Origin: an uncultured Oscillospiraceae bacterium
Lineage (GTDB): Bacteria; Bacillota; Clostridia; Oscillospirales; JAAYXM01
Assembly: GCA_934446465.1 (NCBI GenBank)
Contig: CAKSEF010000021.1
Coordinates: 1 to 26,940 of the forward strand
Direction of reading: 5' to 3'
Length of the DNA stretch: 26,940 nucleotides
Shown: positions 14,908-22,960 of the stretch, in pieces
Layout: each line of letters begins with the position of its first letter
Numbering within the stretch: the stretch's first letter is position 1
Position numbers and translations under genes: made by a program
The notes under the pieces: model-generated
What the model saw: only the letters and a program-made list of their open reading frames with translations
Told to the model about the DNA's origin: nothing
Databases searched by the model: none

Positions 14908-15093
14908 TTAATGACAGCCGTTGCAGCCTGTTTTGAGGTTGAAGGACTGGCAGTCTGTGCACTGGTCCATTGTCGGGTTAGCTTCATGTGTGCCGACTCT
15001 GATTGAGTCGAGCGAGCAGTAATCGACATCGGAGCAGTGGTGAGCGCATGAAGTTACCATGCACTGTATTGATTTGTTCGCATTATCAGCCAT
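14908..15093 (-). CDS. DUF1540 domain protein, cysteine-rich
   Basis: A 61-residue protein of the DUF1540 type. It has eight cysteines (residues 11, 16, 20, 26, 45, 48, 57, 60) with histidines 18, 19, 36 and 61, in the family layout C-x4-C-x-H-H-C-x5-C, then D-S-I-R-V-G, then C-T-D-C-x-S-F. This suggests metal (probably zinc) binding. The ATG at 15091-15093 is chosen because AGGAGG (15103-15108) is nine bases upstream; a TTG six bases earlier is too close. The gene shares a terminator with rex and is preceded by a sigma-G-like promoter, suggesting expression in the forespore. No function is known for the family to my knowledge. Confidence 0.9.
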   Translation of the reverse strand: MADNANKSIQCMVTSCAHHCSDVDYCSLDSIRVGTHEANPTMDQCTDCQSFNLKTGCNGCH

Positions 15094-15131
15094 TTTCAAA
15101 TACCTCCTAAATGTGTTTCATGGCACGGTAA

Positions 15132-15161
15132 TATCATGTGCATTTTTTCGGGAAGTATTCA
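15132..15161 (-). promoter_or_regulatory. sigma-G-like promoter of the DUF1540 gene
   Basis: On the - strand TGAATA (15156-15161), a 17-base spacer and CATGATA (15132-15138) match the forespore sigma-G pattern G-N-A-T-R, 17-18 bases, C-A-T-N-N-T-A in full. No good sigma-A pair was found at this position. Confidence 0.55.
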
Positions 15162-15176
15162 AGAAATATATTCACC

Positions 15177-15205
15177 TTGAAGAAAAAAGCATGATGTGTT
15201 AATAT
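15177..15205 (+). promoter_or_regulatory. sigma-A promoter of the ABC exporter gene
   Basis: -35 TTGAAG (15177-15182), 17-base spacer, -10 TAATAT (15200-15205), about 30 bases before the start codon. Confidence 0.7.
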
Positions 15206-15234
15206 AATAATGAATTGGAAAGGGAGGGAATTTT

Positions 15235-16890
15235 TTGAAAAACAAAGCTCTTTCGTATATGTTCAGAACGGCGAAAAAAGAATTTTTCAAGCTCTTTGCA
15301 CTCACTCTGCTGAATATCGCAACCGCAGGTCTTTCCGTTTATTTCGCTCTTGCGATGCGCAATGTAATAAACCGCGCTTCCGAGGGCAATGTGCAGGAAA
15401 CGAAAACGGCCGCGGTCATTCTCGTCGCGGTTGTCGCAGTTCAGATTGCCCTCCTCGTCATATCGCGCATTTTTGAGGCGCATATCACCGCGCGTCTCGA
15501 AATCAGATTCCGCGAAAACGCATTTTCAAAAATCCTGACGCGCGATTACTCCGAAATTTCGGGATTCCACAGCGGTGAAATTCAAAACAGACTGTTTAAT
15601 GATGTGAATGTCGTAAGCGAAAATACCGCAACGCTTATACCGCAAACGCTCGGGCTTATCGCACGGCTTCTCGGCGCGTTTATCGCAATTTTCCGAACAG
15701 ATATGCAGTTTGCGCTTATTATACTCTGCGGCGGCGCGGTTATACTTGTTTCCGCAAGGCTTCTGCGCGGAGTTATGAAAAAAACGCACAAATCGGTGCA
15801 GGAGGCAGGCGGAAAACTGCGCTCGTTTATACAGGAGTCGATTGAAAATATCCTCGTCATCAAGGCGTTTAAAATGGAAGAGAAAATTTCCGAAACCGCA
15901 GACGAAAAGAGCGAAGAGCATTACGGAAAAAAGATGCTCCGCGCGCTCTTTGCCACGGGTACATCGGCAGGCTTTTCAACGCTTGTTATGTGCGGATATC
16001 TCTATGCCGTCATCTGGGGCGCGGTGAAAATACTCACCGGAACCGCGGGCTTCGGCTACGGCGATTTTGTCGCGCTGATACAGCTTATAAATCAAATACA
16101 GACTCCGTTTGCACAGTTGTCGGGAAGCCTTTCGCGATATTATGCGGCGATTGCGTCCGCCGAACGGATAATGGAGCTTGAAAACCTGTCGGGGGACACG
16201 GCGGAAAAGACCGGGGACACGGAGGTGCTGTATTCCGAACTCCGTGGAATTGAAATATCGCACCTTTCGTTTGCATACGGGGATACAAAGGTTTTCGACG
16301 ATGCAAGCATAATAATACCGAAGGGCGAGCTTACCCTCATATCGGGGATTTCGGGTATAGGAAAGAGTACGCTCATTAAGCTCCTTATGGGTGTTTTAAA
16401 ACCGCGGGAGGGAAGTATAACCGCCTTGCTTGCTTCGGGGGAAAAACGGATAGATTCATCCATGAGGGGGCTTTTCGCCTACGTTCCGCAGGGAAATCTG
16501 CTCATGAGCGGAACGATAAGAGACAATATGCTTCTCGCAAGAAAAGACGTCTCGGATGCGGAGATATGCGACGCACTGGACATCGCGTGCGCGGATTTTG
16601 TGAAGAAACTTGACGGAGGAATAAACTTCACAATAGGCGAGCGCGGAAGCGGGCTTTCCGAGGGTCAGGTACAGCGTCTCGCAATCGCGCGCGCCATACT
16701 CAGCAAAAACCCGATACTTCTACTTGACGAGGCGACAAGCGCACTCGATGAACCGACTGAAAGGCGAGTTCTTGAAAACATAATGAACCTTGAGGGAAAG
16801 ACGTGCGTTGCGATATCGCACAGAAGCGGGGCGCGCAGAGTCTGCGGACAGGAAATCTGCATAGAGGACGGAAAAATATTTAAAATATAA
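15235..16890 (+). CDS. ABC exporter: fused permease and ATPase
   Basis: A 551-residue half-transporter with an N-terminal six-helix membrane domain (to about residue 300) and a C-terminal ATPase. Walker A is GISGIGKST (about residue 370), the signature is LSEGQ (about 473), Walker B is ILLLDEA (about 497), and the H-loop is ISHR (about 528). It should dimerise in the membrane and export a substrate such as a peptide, lipid or drug. The start codon is TTG with GGGAGGG (15222-15228) six bases upstream. It stands alone between its own promoter and a terminator, with no partner half-transporter, so it is probably a homodimer. At 551 residues it is slightly shorter than MsbA-type proteins; the substrate is unknown. 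Confidence 0.9.
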   Translation: MKNKALSYMFRTAKKEFFKLFALTLLNIATAGLSVYFALAMRNVINRASEGNVQETKTAAVILVAVVAVQIALLVISRIFEAHITARLEIRFRENAFSKILTRDYSEISGFHSGEIQNRLFNDVNVVSENTATLIPQTLGLIARLLGAFIAIFRTDMQFALIILCGGAVILVSARLLRGVMKKTHKSVQEAGGKLRSFIQESIENILVIKAFKMEEKISETADEKSEEHYGKKMLRALFATGTSAGFSTLVMCGYLYAVIWGAVKILTGTAGFGYGDFVALIQLINQIQTPFAQLSGSLSRYYAAIASAERIMELENLSGDTAEKTGDTEVLYSELRGIEISHLSFAYGDTKVFDDASIIIPKGELTLISGISGIGKSTLIKLLMGVLKPREGSITALLASGEKRIDSSMRGLFAYVPQGNLLMSGTIRDNMLLARKDVSDAEICDALDIACADFVKKLDGGINFTIGERGSGLSEGQVQRLAIARAILSKNPILLLDEATSALDEPTERRVLENIMNLEGKTCVAISHRSGARRVCGQEICIEDGKIFKI

Positions 16891-16923
16891 AAAAGACACG
16901 TCAAAATTTTTGACGTGTCTTTT
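16891..16923. terminator. bidirectional terminator between the exporter and oxidoreductase genes
   Basis: AAAAGACACGTCA (16891-16903) pairs with TGACGTGTCTTTT (16911-16923), with T runs on both strands. The two converging genes end on either side of it. Confidence 0.9.
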
Positions 16924-16935
16924 CTTATTTGTATA

Positions 16936-17988
16936 TTACTCTGCGGGATAGTAAATGCTTACAGGCTTTCCGCTCTTGGAGGATTCCATAGCCGCCATGC
17001 AGACCGCAACGGATTTCTCGCCGTCGTATGCCGATGTCGGAACAGGCCTGTTCTCGATTATTGCTTCAACAAAATCCGAGAGCTCCTGATATGTGTTGTG
17101 GTCGCGCACCTGGACGGGGAGCTGAATCGGTGTGAGCATGGAGTCGACAGAGTCGGAGAAAATCGAATCCTTTTCCGTAAGGCCGGTTTTGCATACCGTA
17201 ATTGTCGGGCTTGTGTTATCGCATATTATCGTGCCCTTTGTTCCGTAAAAGACCGAGCGCATTGTATATGTACGCTTACAGCCTATCGAAACGAAAACCT
17301 TGCCGAGAACATCGTTCGGGAACTTGAGTATCGAAATCGTGCAGTCGTTTACGGGCCAGTCGGTAAGGCATTTGTGGTTTGAATATGCCGTTATCTCGTA
17401 CGGGTCGCCGGCAATCCAGCGGAGCAGGTCAACGGCATGGCAGCCGCCGCCGATGAACGGTTCACGTCTCGGGTCGACGCGCCAGTCGTCCGCGCCGCGT
17501 GCGTAGCTGTAATCGTGGGCGTATTCGCTCTCGACAAAGTAGAGCTCGCCAATCTCGCCGCGGTCGATGAGCTCCTTTGCGAGCTTGAATCCCGGAGCAT
17601 GACGGCAAATCTGACCGACCATGAATTTCTGATTCGGATGCTTCTTTGAAGCATCTCTCATGCGCTCGCATTCCTCGAGCGTAAGCGCCATGGGCTTTTC
17701 GCATATGACGTGTTTTCCCGCATTAAGCGCGGCAACCGTCATCTCCTCGTGGAGGTAGTCGGGCATACATACAAGAACGGCCTCGACCTCGGGGTTGCTT
17801 ATAATATCGTGCCAATCGACAGTGAGCGCCGAAACGTCGAGGAGACGTCCCGCCTCTTTGAGAGCTTCTTCGTTCTTATCGCAGATTGCAACAAGCTCCA
17901 TATTAGGGTGGCTGACAATGGATTCCATATGTCTCATGCCCATCCAGCTTGCGCCTATAACGCCGAATTTAACCTTTTTTTCAGACAT
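16936..17988 (-). CDS. Gfo/Idh/MocA-family NAD(P)-dependent oxidoreductase
   Basis: A 350-residue dehydrogenase of sugars, inositols or their derivatives. The start at 17988 follows GGAGGGA at 17994-18000; the longer in-frame start lacks a site. Residues 7-20 (KFGVIGASWMGMRH) are the Rossmann nucleotide-binding motif, ICEKP (95-99) holds the conserved Lys98, and GGGCHAVDLLRW has His184 and Asp187 in the catalytic region. The substrate cannot be read from the sequence; the family covers glucose-fructose oxidoreductase, inositol 2-dehydrogenase and many glycan-processing members. It is monocistronic, with its own promoter and a shared terminator, and the mannonate dehydratase about 6 kb away suggests a similar sugar-acid diet but no direct link. 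Confidence 0.9.
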   Translation of the reverse strand: MSEKKVKFGVIGASWMGMRHMESIVSHPNMELVAICDKNEEALKEAGRLLDVSALTVDWHDIISNPEVEAVLVCMPDYLHEEMTVAALNAGKHVICEKPMALTLEECERMRDASKKHPNQKFMVGQICRHAPGFKLAKELIDRGEIGELYFVESEYAHDYSYARGADDWRVDPRREPFIGGGCHAVDLLRWIAGDPYEITAYSNHKCLTDWPVNDCTISILKFPNDVLGKVFVSIGCKRTYTMRSVFYGTKGTIICDNTSPTITVCKTGLTEKDSIFSDSVDSMLTPIQLPVQVRDHNTYQELSDFVEAIIENRPVPTSAYDGEKSVAVCMAAMESSKSGKPVSIYYPAE

Positions 17989-18021
17989 GTTCTTCCCTCC
18001 GTATAAAATCTGTATATCCAC

Positions 18022-18050
18022 ATTCTATCACAATAAGAATACAGTGTCAT
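18022..18050 (-). promoter_or_regulatory. sigma-A promoter of the Gfo/Idh/MocA gene
   Basis: On the - strand -35 ATGACA (18045-18050), 17-base spacer, -10 TAGAAT (18022-18027). Confidence 0.7.
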
Positions 18051-18150
18051 GTGAAAAAAGATACAATTAGTACAAAAAAACGTGCAAAATACGTGTATAA
18101 GTTTTTCCGAAAAAGGAAAAATAAACCGTATAGAAGCACGGAGGTTAGAA

Positions 18151-19653
18151 ATGGGAAAAGGATACGACTTAAACGACCTTGGAAGGCTGTCTTTTTCTGG
18201 TGTGCTCGAAAAAGACACGGAGCTTATGCGGAGCGTTTTAAGACACGACGATACTGTGATATTCAGAAAGTTCGAGAACAGATACGACAAGAGAATCCGC
18301 GGATGCATAATCTTTACGGAGGTGCTTGTAAACAGCATTGTCATAGACCAGAACGTCATTCGTCCGCTGATGAATTTTGAGCCCTGCGATGCGGAACTCG
18401 GGGAGGAGCTTTCTTCGTCGCTTGCCGCTGCCGTGGTATCAGCCGACGACGTAAAAACGCAGGCAAGACCGTATGATGCCGTTACCTCGGTGCTGATCGG
18501 AGACACGGTTATCCTGCTTGACACCTGCAAAAGCGCAATAGTTGCAAACTCGAAGAAGTACAGCACGCGCAGTATCTCGGTACCCGAGACGGAAAATTCC
18601 GTAAACGGGCCGAAAGAGGGGTTTTCGGAACTTATCGTAACAAATGTCGGACTTATACGCCGAAAAATAAAAAATCCGAACCTCAAATTCAGATTTTTTG
18701 AAGTCGGGAAAGTGAGCAGAACGCGCGTATGCCTGACGTATATAGACGGGCTCTGCGAGGACGGCGTCATAGCCGAGATGATCAAGCGCATTTCATCGTT
18801 TGAAATCGATTCCGTGCTTGATATAAGCTATATTTCCGAGCCAATATCCGACAATCCTTCCTCTCCGTTCAAAACACTCGGAACAACGGAGCGTCCCGAC
18901 GTCGTTGCCGCAAAGCTCTTTGAGGGGAGATGCGCGCTGCTGTGCGACGGAACCCCATTCGCGCTTACCGCGCCGTTCCTCTTCCTTGAAAATTTCCAGT
19001 CGAGCGAAGATTATTATGTGAATTATTACTTTGCAAGCTTTACGCGCATACTGCGGTTTATAGCTTTTTTTGCGGCGGTGTCGCTTCCCGCGCTGTACAT
19101 TGCACTGCTGTCGTATCATAAGGAAATGATACCTAAGAACCTGCTCTTGAGCATTGCCCGTTCCCGCGCGGGGGTACCGTTTCCCGCCGCGCTTGAAATG
19201 CTTATTCTGCTCCTGCTCTTCGACCTTCTCCGCGAAGCAGGGCTAAGGCTTCCGAAGGCAATCGGCGTAACGGTGAGCACGGTCGGGGCGATTGTCCTCG
19301 GTCAAAGCATTGTATCCGCAAACATCGTCTCCGCCGAAATGATAATTATAGTTGCGGTGTGCGGTATAACGTCGTTTCTTACACCGAAACTCGAGACGGA
19401 AATAATTCTTTTAAGGCTTGTGTTCCTAATACTTGCGTCGACGCTCGGCGTCTACGGGTATACAATAGGCGTTATAGCGTTTTGCGCGTATATATCGTCG
19501 CTCAAGAGCTTTGGCGTGGGCTTCACGGCATATCTGATGCCGAGAAGCAAAAGCGGGGCAAAGGATTCCTATATACGAACGGCATGGGAGAAAATGATTC
19601 TCAGACCCGAGGCAATCCAGAGACGGCGCAGAATACGATTTAAAAGAAAATAG
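18151..19653 (+). CDS. gerKA: spore germinant receptor A subunit (GerA/GerKA family)
   Basis: A 500-residue inner-spore-membrane protein of the GerAA family. The start is set at 18151 with GGAGG (18140-18144) six bases upstream, since the longer frame from 18082 lacks a site. The N-terminal half (to about residue 285) is soluble with the family pattern VLEKDTELMRSVL, CIIFTEVLVN and FDLLREAGLRLPK further on. The C-terminal half has several membrane segments (LRFIAFFAAVSLPALYIALL; LEMLILLLLFDLL; VTVSTVGAIVLG; LVFLILASTLGVYGY). It is the first gene of a four-gene operon and works with the B and C subunits to sense small nutrient germinants. Which germinant is sensed is unknown. Confidence 0.93.
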   Translation: MGKGYDLNDLGRLSFSGVLEKDTELMRSVLRHDDTVIFRKFENRYDKRIRGCIIFTEVLVNSIVIDQNVIRPLMNFEPCDAELGEELSSSLAAAVVSADDVKTQARPYDAVTSVLIGDTVILLDTCKSAIVANSKKYSTRSISVPETENSVNGPKEGFSELIVTNVGLIRRKIKNPNLKFRFFEVGKVSRTRVCLTYIDGLCEDGVIAEMIKRISSFEIDSVLDISYISEPISDNPSSPFKTLGTTERPDVVAAKLFEGRCALLCDGTPFALTAPFLFLENFQSSEDYYVNYYFASFTRILRFIAFFAAVSLPALYIALLSYHKEMIPKNLLLSIARSRAGVPFPAALEMLILLLLFDLLREAGLRLPKAIGVTVSTVGAIVLGQSIVSANIVSAEMIIIVAVCGITSFLTPKLETEIILLRLVFLILASTLGVYGYTIGVIAFCAYISSLKSFGVGFTAYLMPRSKSGAKDSYIRTAWEKMILRPEAIQRRRRIRFKRK

Positions 19654-19661
19654 GTGATTTG

Positions 19662-20648
19662 GTGAGAAAAGCAATAGTGCTTTTTTGCTGTGCGGTGCTT
19701 GCAGCACTTTTTTCGGGATGCTCCGACTATAACGAGCTTAATATGCAGGAGATAGTCTCGGGAGTGGGAATTGATATAACGGAAAACGGCGTAACGGTGA
19801 GCGTTCAGACATCTGGCACGGGTGAGGACGAAGAAGCCTTCGTATACGTATCCGACGGCAGGAGCTTTTTCGACGCCGTACGCAGAATATCGGAGAGTTC
19901 GGGGAAGAAGCTGTATTGGGGGCACTGCCGTATAGCCGTCCTGTCGGAAAATTCGCTCCCGCAGGCGCTCGGAGAGATATGCGATACCGTTTTCCGTTCC
20001 CAAGACGTATTCCCTGACATTTCCGCGCTCTGTGCATCGGGCAGCACCGCACAAAAGATAATAGAGTCGCCGTCGGGAAAAAACTCGTCGGAAACGATTT
20101 ATGACACTCTGGCAAACGCCGAAAATTCACGCAGATTCATAAGTGCTCCGCTTTGGAAAATAATGCGGGACGGAACGGAACACGGCGCGTGCATGATTCC
20201 GTGCATAACGCTTTCGGAGGACGGCGGATTCACGGTTTCGGGCGGAGCGGTCATATTCGGGGAAGGGCGCACATCAAAGCTAAGCGCCGATGAGGTGCTG
20301 GCGTTCTCGCTCATCTCCGAAAACGGCGCGGGCGGATACCTTCCCACACTGAATGTCGGAGGAAATTCATCTGTAAGCCTCGAAATTCTCGAAAACGATG
20401 CAAAAAAGAAGATTAAAGACGGCGCCCTTACAATAGAACAAAAGTGCGTCCTCGCTCCGGGCGAGCTGCTCGGGAGGGCAGAGAACAAAGCTATTGCGGC
20501 CGCGGCTGAGGAACATATCAAAAGCGAGGCGGAAAAACTTCTCAAGCGTGCGGAAAAAGAGGGATTTTCCGAAATATTCGGAGTAGGAAGCTTTAATTCG
20601 GCGTCCGTATCATGCCGTGCCGTTATAAGCAATGTCAGAGGTGATTGA
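19662..20648 (+). CDS. gerKC: spore germinant receptor C subunit, lipoprotein (Ger(x)C family)
   Basis: A 328-residue lipoprotein subunit of the germinant receptor. A short signal peptide ends in lipobox LFSGC, then the family signature of C, D, x, x, E, L followed by V-x-G-x-G-I-D (SDYNELNMQEIVSGVGID). GTG at 19662 is taken as start because AGGTGAT (19652-19658) gives reasonable spacing; TTG at 19659 is too close. The stop of the A subunit gene overlaps this ribosome site. At 328 residues it is shorter than most family members (about 350-400), and the tail after SCRAVISN appears to stop before the usual end, so the last domain may be reduced. Coupling with the next frame (three-base gap) is tight. 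Confidence 0.92.
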   Translation: MRKAIVLFCCAVLAALFSGCSDYNELNMQEIVSGVGIDITENGVTVSVQTSGTGEDEEAFVYVSDGRSFFDAVRRISESSGKKLYWGHCRIAVLSENSLPQALGEICDTVFRSQDVFPDISALCASGSTAQKIIESPSGKNSSETIYDTLANAENSRRFISAPLWKIMRDGTEHGACMIPCITLSEDGGFTVSGGAVIFGEGRTSKLSADEVLAFSLISENGAGGYLPTLNVGGNSSVSLEILENDAKKKIKDGALTIEQKCVLAPGELLGRAENKAIAAAAEEHIKSEAEKLLKRAEKEGFSEIFGVGSFNSASVSCRAVISNVRGD

Positions 20649-20651
20649 GTT

Positions 20652-20846
20652 TTGGGAATAGTTCTTCCTCTTATATACATTCTTGTTATTATGACCGACA
20701 GACGAACGCGGACAGGGCGCGAGAGATATATATTTCTCGCGCTTGCTGCGGTATCCGTTCTCTTGGCAGTCCCTGCGGGAATCATGGCAAATTACGACCA
20801 TGTAGGCGCGTCCCTTTCGGGAATTATTTCTATTTTTATGAGGTGA
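20652..20846 (+). CDS. small two-helix membrane protein in the germination operon (D-subunit-like)
   Basis: A 64-residue protein with two predicted membrane helices: GIVLPLIYILVIMT at the N-terminus and YIFLALAAVSVLLAVPAGIM in the middle, joined by a basic loop (DRRTRTGRERY). It starts at TTG (20652) with AGAGGTGA (20637-20644) seven bases upstream. Three bases separate it from the C gene and four from the B gene, so it is a full member of the operon and not a shadow. Bacilli often have a small two-helix D subunit beside their A, B and C genes that modulates receptor function; by size, topology and position this looks like a clostridial counterpart. Homology was not tested. Confidence 0.75.
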   Translation: MGIVLPLIYILVIMTDRRTRTGRERYIFLALAAVSVLLAVPAGIMANYDHVGASLSGIISIFMR

Positions 20847-20850
20847 GCAT

Positions 20851-21933
20851 ATGCGGAGCGAAAAAATAACTAACGGCGAGGGCGCGTTTTTAACCTTTCT
20901 CACGCTTACGGCAAACGGCTATTCCGTAATGTTCGGGAGCGGTGCGGGGAAGGATTCGTGGATTTCGCACATAATTGCCGCGCTCTTTGCGTTCGGCGTA
21001 TCATATCTTCTCGCATACGTGCTCGACAAGTATCCCGACAGAAATTTCTGCGACATACTTATGCTCACTCTCGGCAAAACACTCGGGAGAGTTTTTTCGG
21101 CATTGCTGCTGTTTTTGATGCTTGCCTCGGCCGTCGTTTCGCTTACGATTTTCACGCGCTTTGTGCAGACCTCCGCGCTCCCGCGTACACCGCAGATAAT
21201 AATACCGCTTCTGATAACCCTGGCGGCAGGGTTTTCTTTCCGAGAGGGTCTTCGCTCCTCGGCGGGTGCGGCACGGCTCCTCTTTTGGTTCTGCGCGCTT
21301 GTATTTGCCGTGTTCTGTGTTTTCGGAGTGCGCCTTGCGGATAAAGACTGCCTTCTTCCGTCATTCGTGAGTCCGCGCAACGTATTTATCGGCGCGTGTG
21401 AGGTTTTTATCAACCGATTCGGGCTGATTTTTGCGCTTATGCCCGTATATACCCGTATGCAGGGGAGAAAGAGCCGACGCCGTTTTTTCACGCTGTCCGT
21501 GTTTTTTTCGGGTGCGGTAATGGCGGTGATTTCGGCGATTACGGTTGCAATACTCGGACAGAACACCGCCGCACGCGATTTCTATCCCGTGTTTACCGCG
21601 ATGTCCGTTCAGGGAATCGGAGGATTCATACAGCATACGGAGATACTTGCCTGCATATCGATGACAATAGGAATATTTTCGAGAAGCATTGTGTGCATAC
21701 TCTTCTGCGATGAGATGATTCTCGGGAGTATGTCCGTAAAAAACGCCTGCGGTACGGCAATTCCGCTCGCACTGATTATATCCGCGCTGACTCAGCTCAT
21801 ATACCGCGACGCATCTTCTCTCCGCGCGCTTGTTGAATGGAAAAGCGGAGAATGGTGGGTGCTCCTGTTTGAGCTTATATTCCCGATAGTCCTGATATTG
21901 TCCGCGAAAAAGGCAAAACAAAGCGATACGTAA
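20851..21933 (+). CDS. gerKB: spore germinant receptor B subunit (GerAB/GerKB permease family)
   Basis: A 360-residue integral membrane protein of the GerAB family, related to amino acid permeases; it is thought to be the germinant-binding subunit. About ten hydrophobic segments are seen, beginning with EGAFLTFLTLTANGYSVMFG and ending with LLFELIFPIVLILSA. The family turn YPDRNFCDILMLTLGKTLGR follows the second helix. AGGTGAG (20841-20847) precedes the ATG and overlaps the stop of the small membrane protein. It closes the operon in the order A, C, small protein, B. The ligand is unknown. No terminator was found before the next gene. Confidence 0.92.
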   Translation: MRSEKITNGEGAFLTFLTLTANGYSVMFGSGAGKDSWISHIIAALFAFGVSYLLAYVLDKYPDRNFCDILMLTLGKTLGRVFSALLLFLMLASAVVSLTIFTRFVQTSALPRTPQIIIPLLITLAAGFSFREGLRSSAGAARLLFWFCALVFAVFCVFGVRLADKDCLLPSFVSPRNVFIGACEVFINRFGLIFALMPVYTRMQGRKSRRRFFTLSVFFSGAVMAVISAITVAILGQNTAARDFYPVFTAMSVQGIGGFIQHTEILACISMTIGIFSRSIVCILFCDEMILGSMSVKNACGTAIPLALIISALTQLIYRDASSLRALVEWKSGEWWVLLFELIFPIVLILSAKKAKQSDT

Positions 21934-21937
21934 TTCT

Positions 21938-21965
21938 CACCACCTCCGAAAAAAAGCATATGATG
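21938..21965 (+). promoter_or_regulatory. possible sigma-K promoter of the cysteine-rich gene
   Basis: CATATGATG (21957-21965) resembles the sigma-K -10 pattern CATA-N3-TA, with CACC (21938-21941) at 15 bases for the -35. The last position differs from the consensus and the spacer is one base short, so this is only suggestive. Confidence 0.3.
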
Positions 21966-21991
21966 TATTGAAGAAATACTTCATAACATCA
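21961..21991. repeat. 31-bp imperfect dyad before the cysteine-rich gene
   Basis: TGATGT-AT-TGAAG (21961-21973) and CTTCA-TA-ACATCA (21979-21991) are reverse complements except for two central positions in each arm; the loop is AAATA. It overlaps the putative -10 and ends four bases before the ribosome site TGGGAGG. It may be an operator or a leader hairpin. Confidence 0.6.
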
Positions 21992-22011
21992 AAATGGGAG
22001 GTATATAAGCG

Positions 22012-22866
22012 ATGCCTGATAAGGTTTTACCGGGACCCATCCACGGAAATCCTCCGTGTGTGCGCGAAGCGGTGTGCATCCATACAAACAGAATATACGA
22101 TTCCTGCAGGGATAAGGAATGTATAGAAAACGTAAGAGTATATCCCACTGCAACATCACAGGAAATAATCGACTGCGCAACAAATGTAAAGTGCAACGGC
22201 GCAAAGCTCCTCTGGACGAACATCGAAGTATCCGAGGTGGCATTCAACCGCGGCTTTTACACAGTTGACATCAACTTCTTCTACAAGATAACGGCAGAAG
22301 TCTGCCAAGGCTCGGGACGCGGACAGAAGGTTACGGGACTTGCAATGTATGACAAGCGCGTAATTCTTTTCGGAAGCGAGGGAGATGTAAAAATATTCAG
22401 CTCCAAGACTCCCGCCGTCGGAAACTGCTGCAAAATCGCAAACAATATGCCGACTGCCTTTGTCGAGACCGTTGACCCCATTTGCCTGTCAGCAGAGTTG
22501 TGCGACAACATACCGAGTCCGTGCCCCATGCCCGACTGCGGCTGCGTTAACGATGAGCTCTGCGGAGTACCGCAGTGCGTAAGGGAGTGCTTCGATGAGG
22601 AACTCGTAACACGCGGCGGATGCAAGAGGCTTCATGTAACTCTTGGTCAGTTCTCGATAGTAAGGCTCGAACGCGATTCTCAGATACTCATTCCCGCATA
22701 CGATTTCTGTATGCCCGAAAAGGAGTGCGTAAGCTCGTCAAGCGACAGCCCGTGCGATTTGTTCCGCAAGGTAAAATTCCCCGTAAACGAATTTTTCCCG
22801 CCTGTAAACCGTATGTCCTGCGATGCTCCGACAATGCAGAACCTGAAAAAGGGTTGCTGCCAATAA
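22012..22866 (+). CDS. cysteine-rich clostridial protein, possibly spore-associated
   Basis: A 284-residue protein with 24 cysteines. It has no signal peptide or membrane segment. The N-terminal part contains NRIYDSCRDKECIENVRVY, then a beta-rich part (FNRGFYTVDINFFYKITAEVC; KRVILFGSEGDVKIF); this pair of motifs is, from memory, conserved in a widespread family of uncharacterised clostridial proteins. The C-terminal half holds cysteine pairs (PCPMPDCGC, PQCVRECFDE, KGCC) and a repeat of the beta motif (KRLHVTLGQFSIVRLERDSQIL). The start follows TGGGAGG (21995-22001). The position right after the germination operon and the cysteine content suggest a cross-linked spore coat or exosporium protein, but that is inference only. 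Confidence 0.78.
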   Translation: MPDKVLPGPIHGNPPCVREAVCIHTNRIYDSCRDKECIENVRVYPTATSQEIIDCATNVKCNGAKLLWTNIEVSEVAFNRGFYTVDINFFYKITAEVCQGSGRGQKVTGLAMYDKRVILFGSEGDVKIFSSKTPAVGNCCKIANNMPTAFVETVDPICLSAELCDNIPSPCPMPDCGCVNDELCGVPQCVRECFDEELVTRGGCKRLHVTLGQFSIVRLERDSQILIPAYDFCMPEKECVSSSSDSPCDLFRKVKFPVNEFFPPVNRMSCDAPTMQNLKKGCCQ

Positions 22867-22870
22867 ATCA

Positions 22871-22896
22871 AAAAAACCGCCGAAAGGCGGTTTTTT
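22871..22896 (+). terminator. intrinsic terminator after the cysteine-rich gene
   Basis: AAAAAACCGCC (22871-22881) pairs with GGCGGTTTTTT (22886-22896) around a GAAA tetraloop and ends in a T run. Confidence 0.92.
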
Positions 22897-22899
22897 GAT

Positions 22900-22929
22900 T
22901 TGCAAATATCGGACAAGATGTAGTATACT
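22900..22929 (+). promoter_or_regulatory. sigma-A promoter of the pseudouridine synthase gene
   Basis: -35 TTGCAA (22900-22905), 18-base spacer, -10 TATACT (22924-22929), just after the terminator of the previous gene. Confidence 0.65.
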
Positions 22930-22960
22930 GCAATAAGAAGCACATACGGGAGAGATTTTG

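Noticed and set aside
18102..18121. TTTTTCC/GGAAAAA hairpin before gerKA
   Set aside because: Seven-pair A/T-rich stem; no gene ends upstream on the + strand, so a terminator makes no sense here.
18001..18150. Sigma-G or sigma-E promoter for the germination operon
   Set aside because: CATTCTA (18021-18027) with GTATA at 15 bases is outside the normal spacing, and the same bases serve the opposite promoter; no convincing sporulation promoter was found although one is expected.
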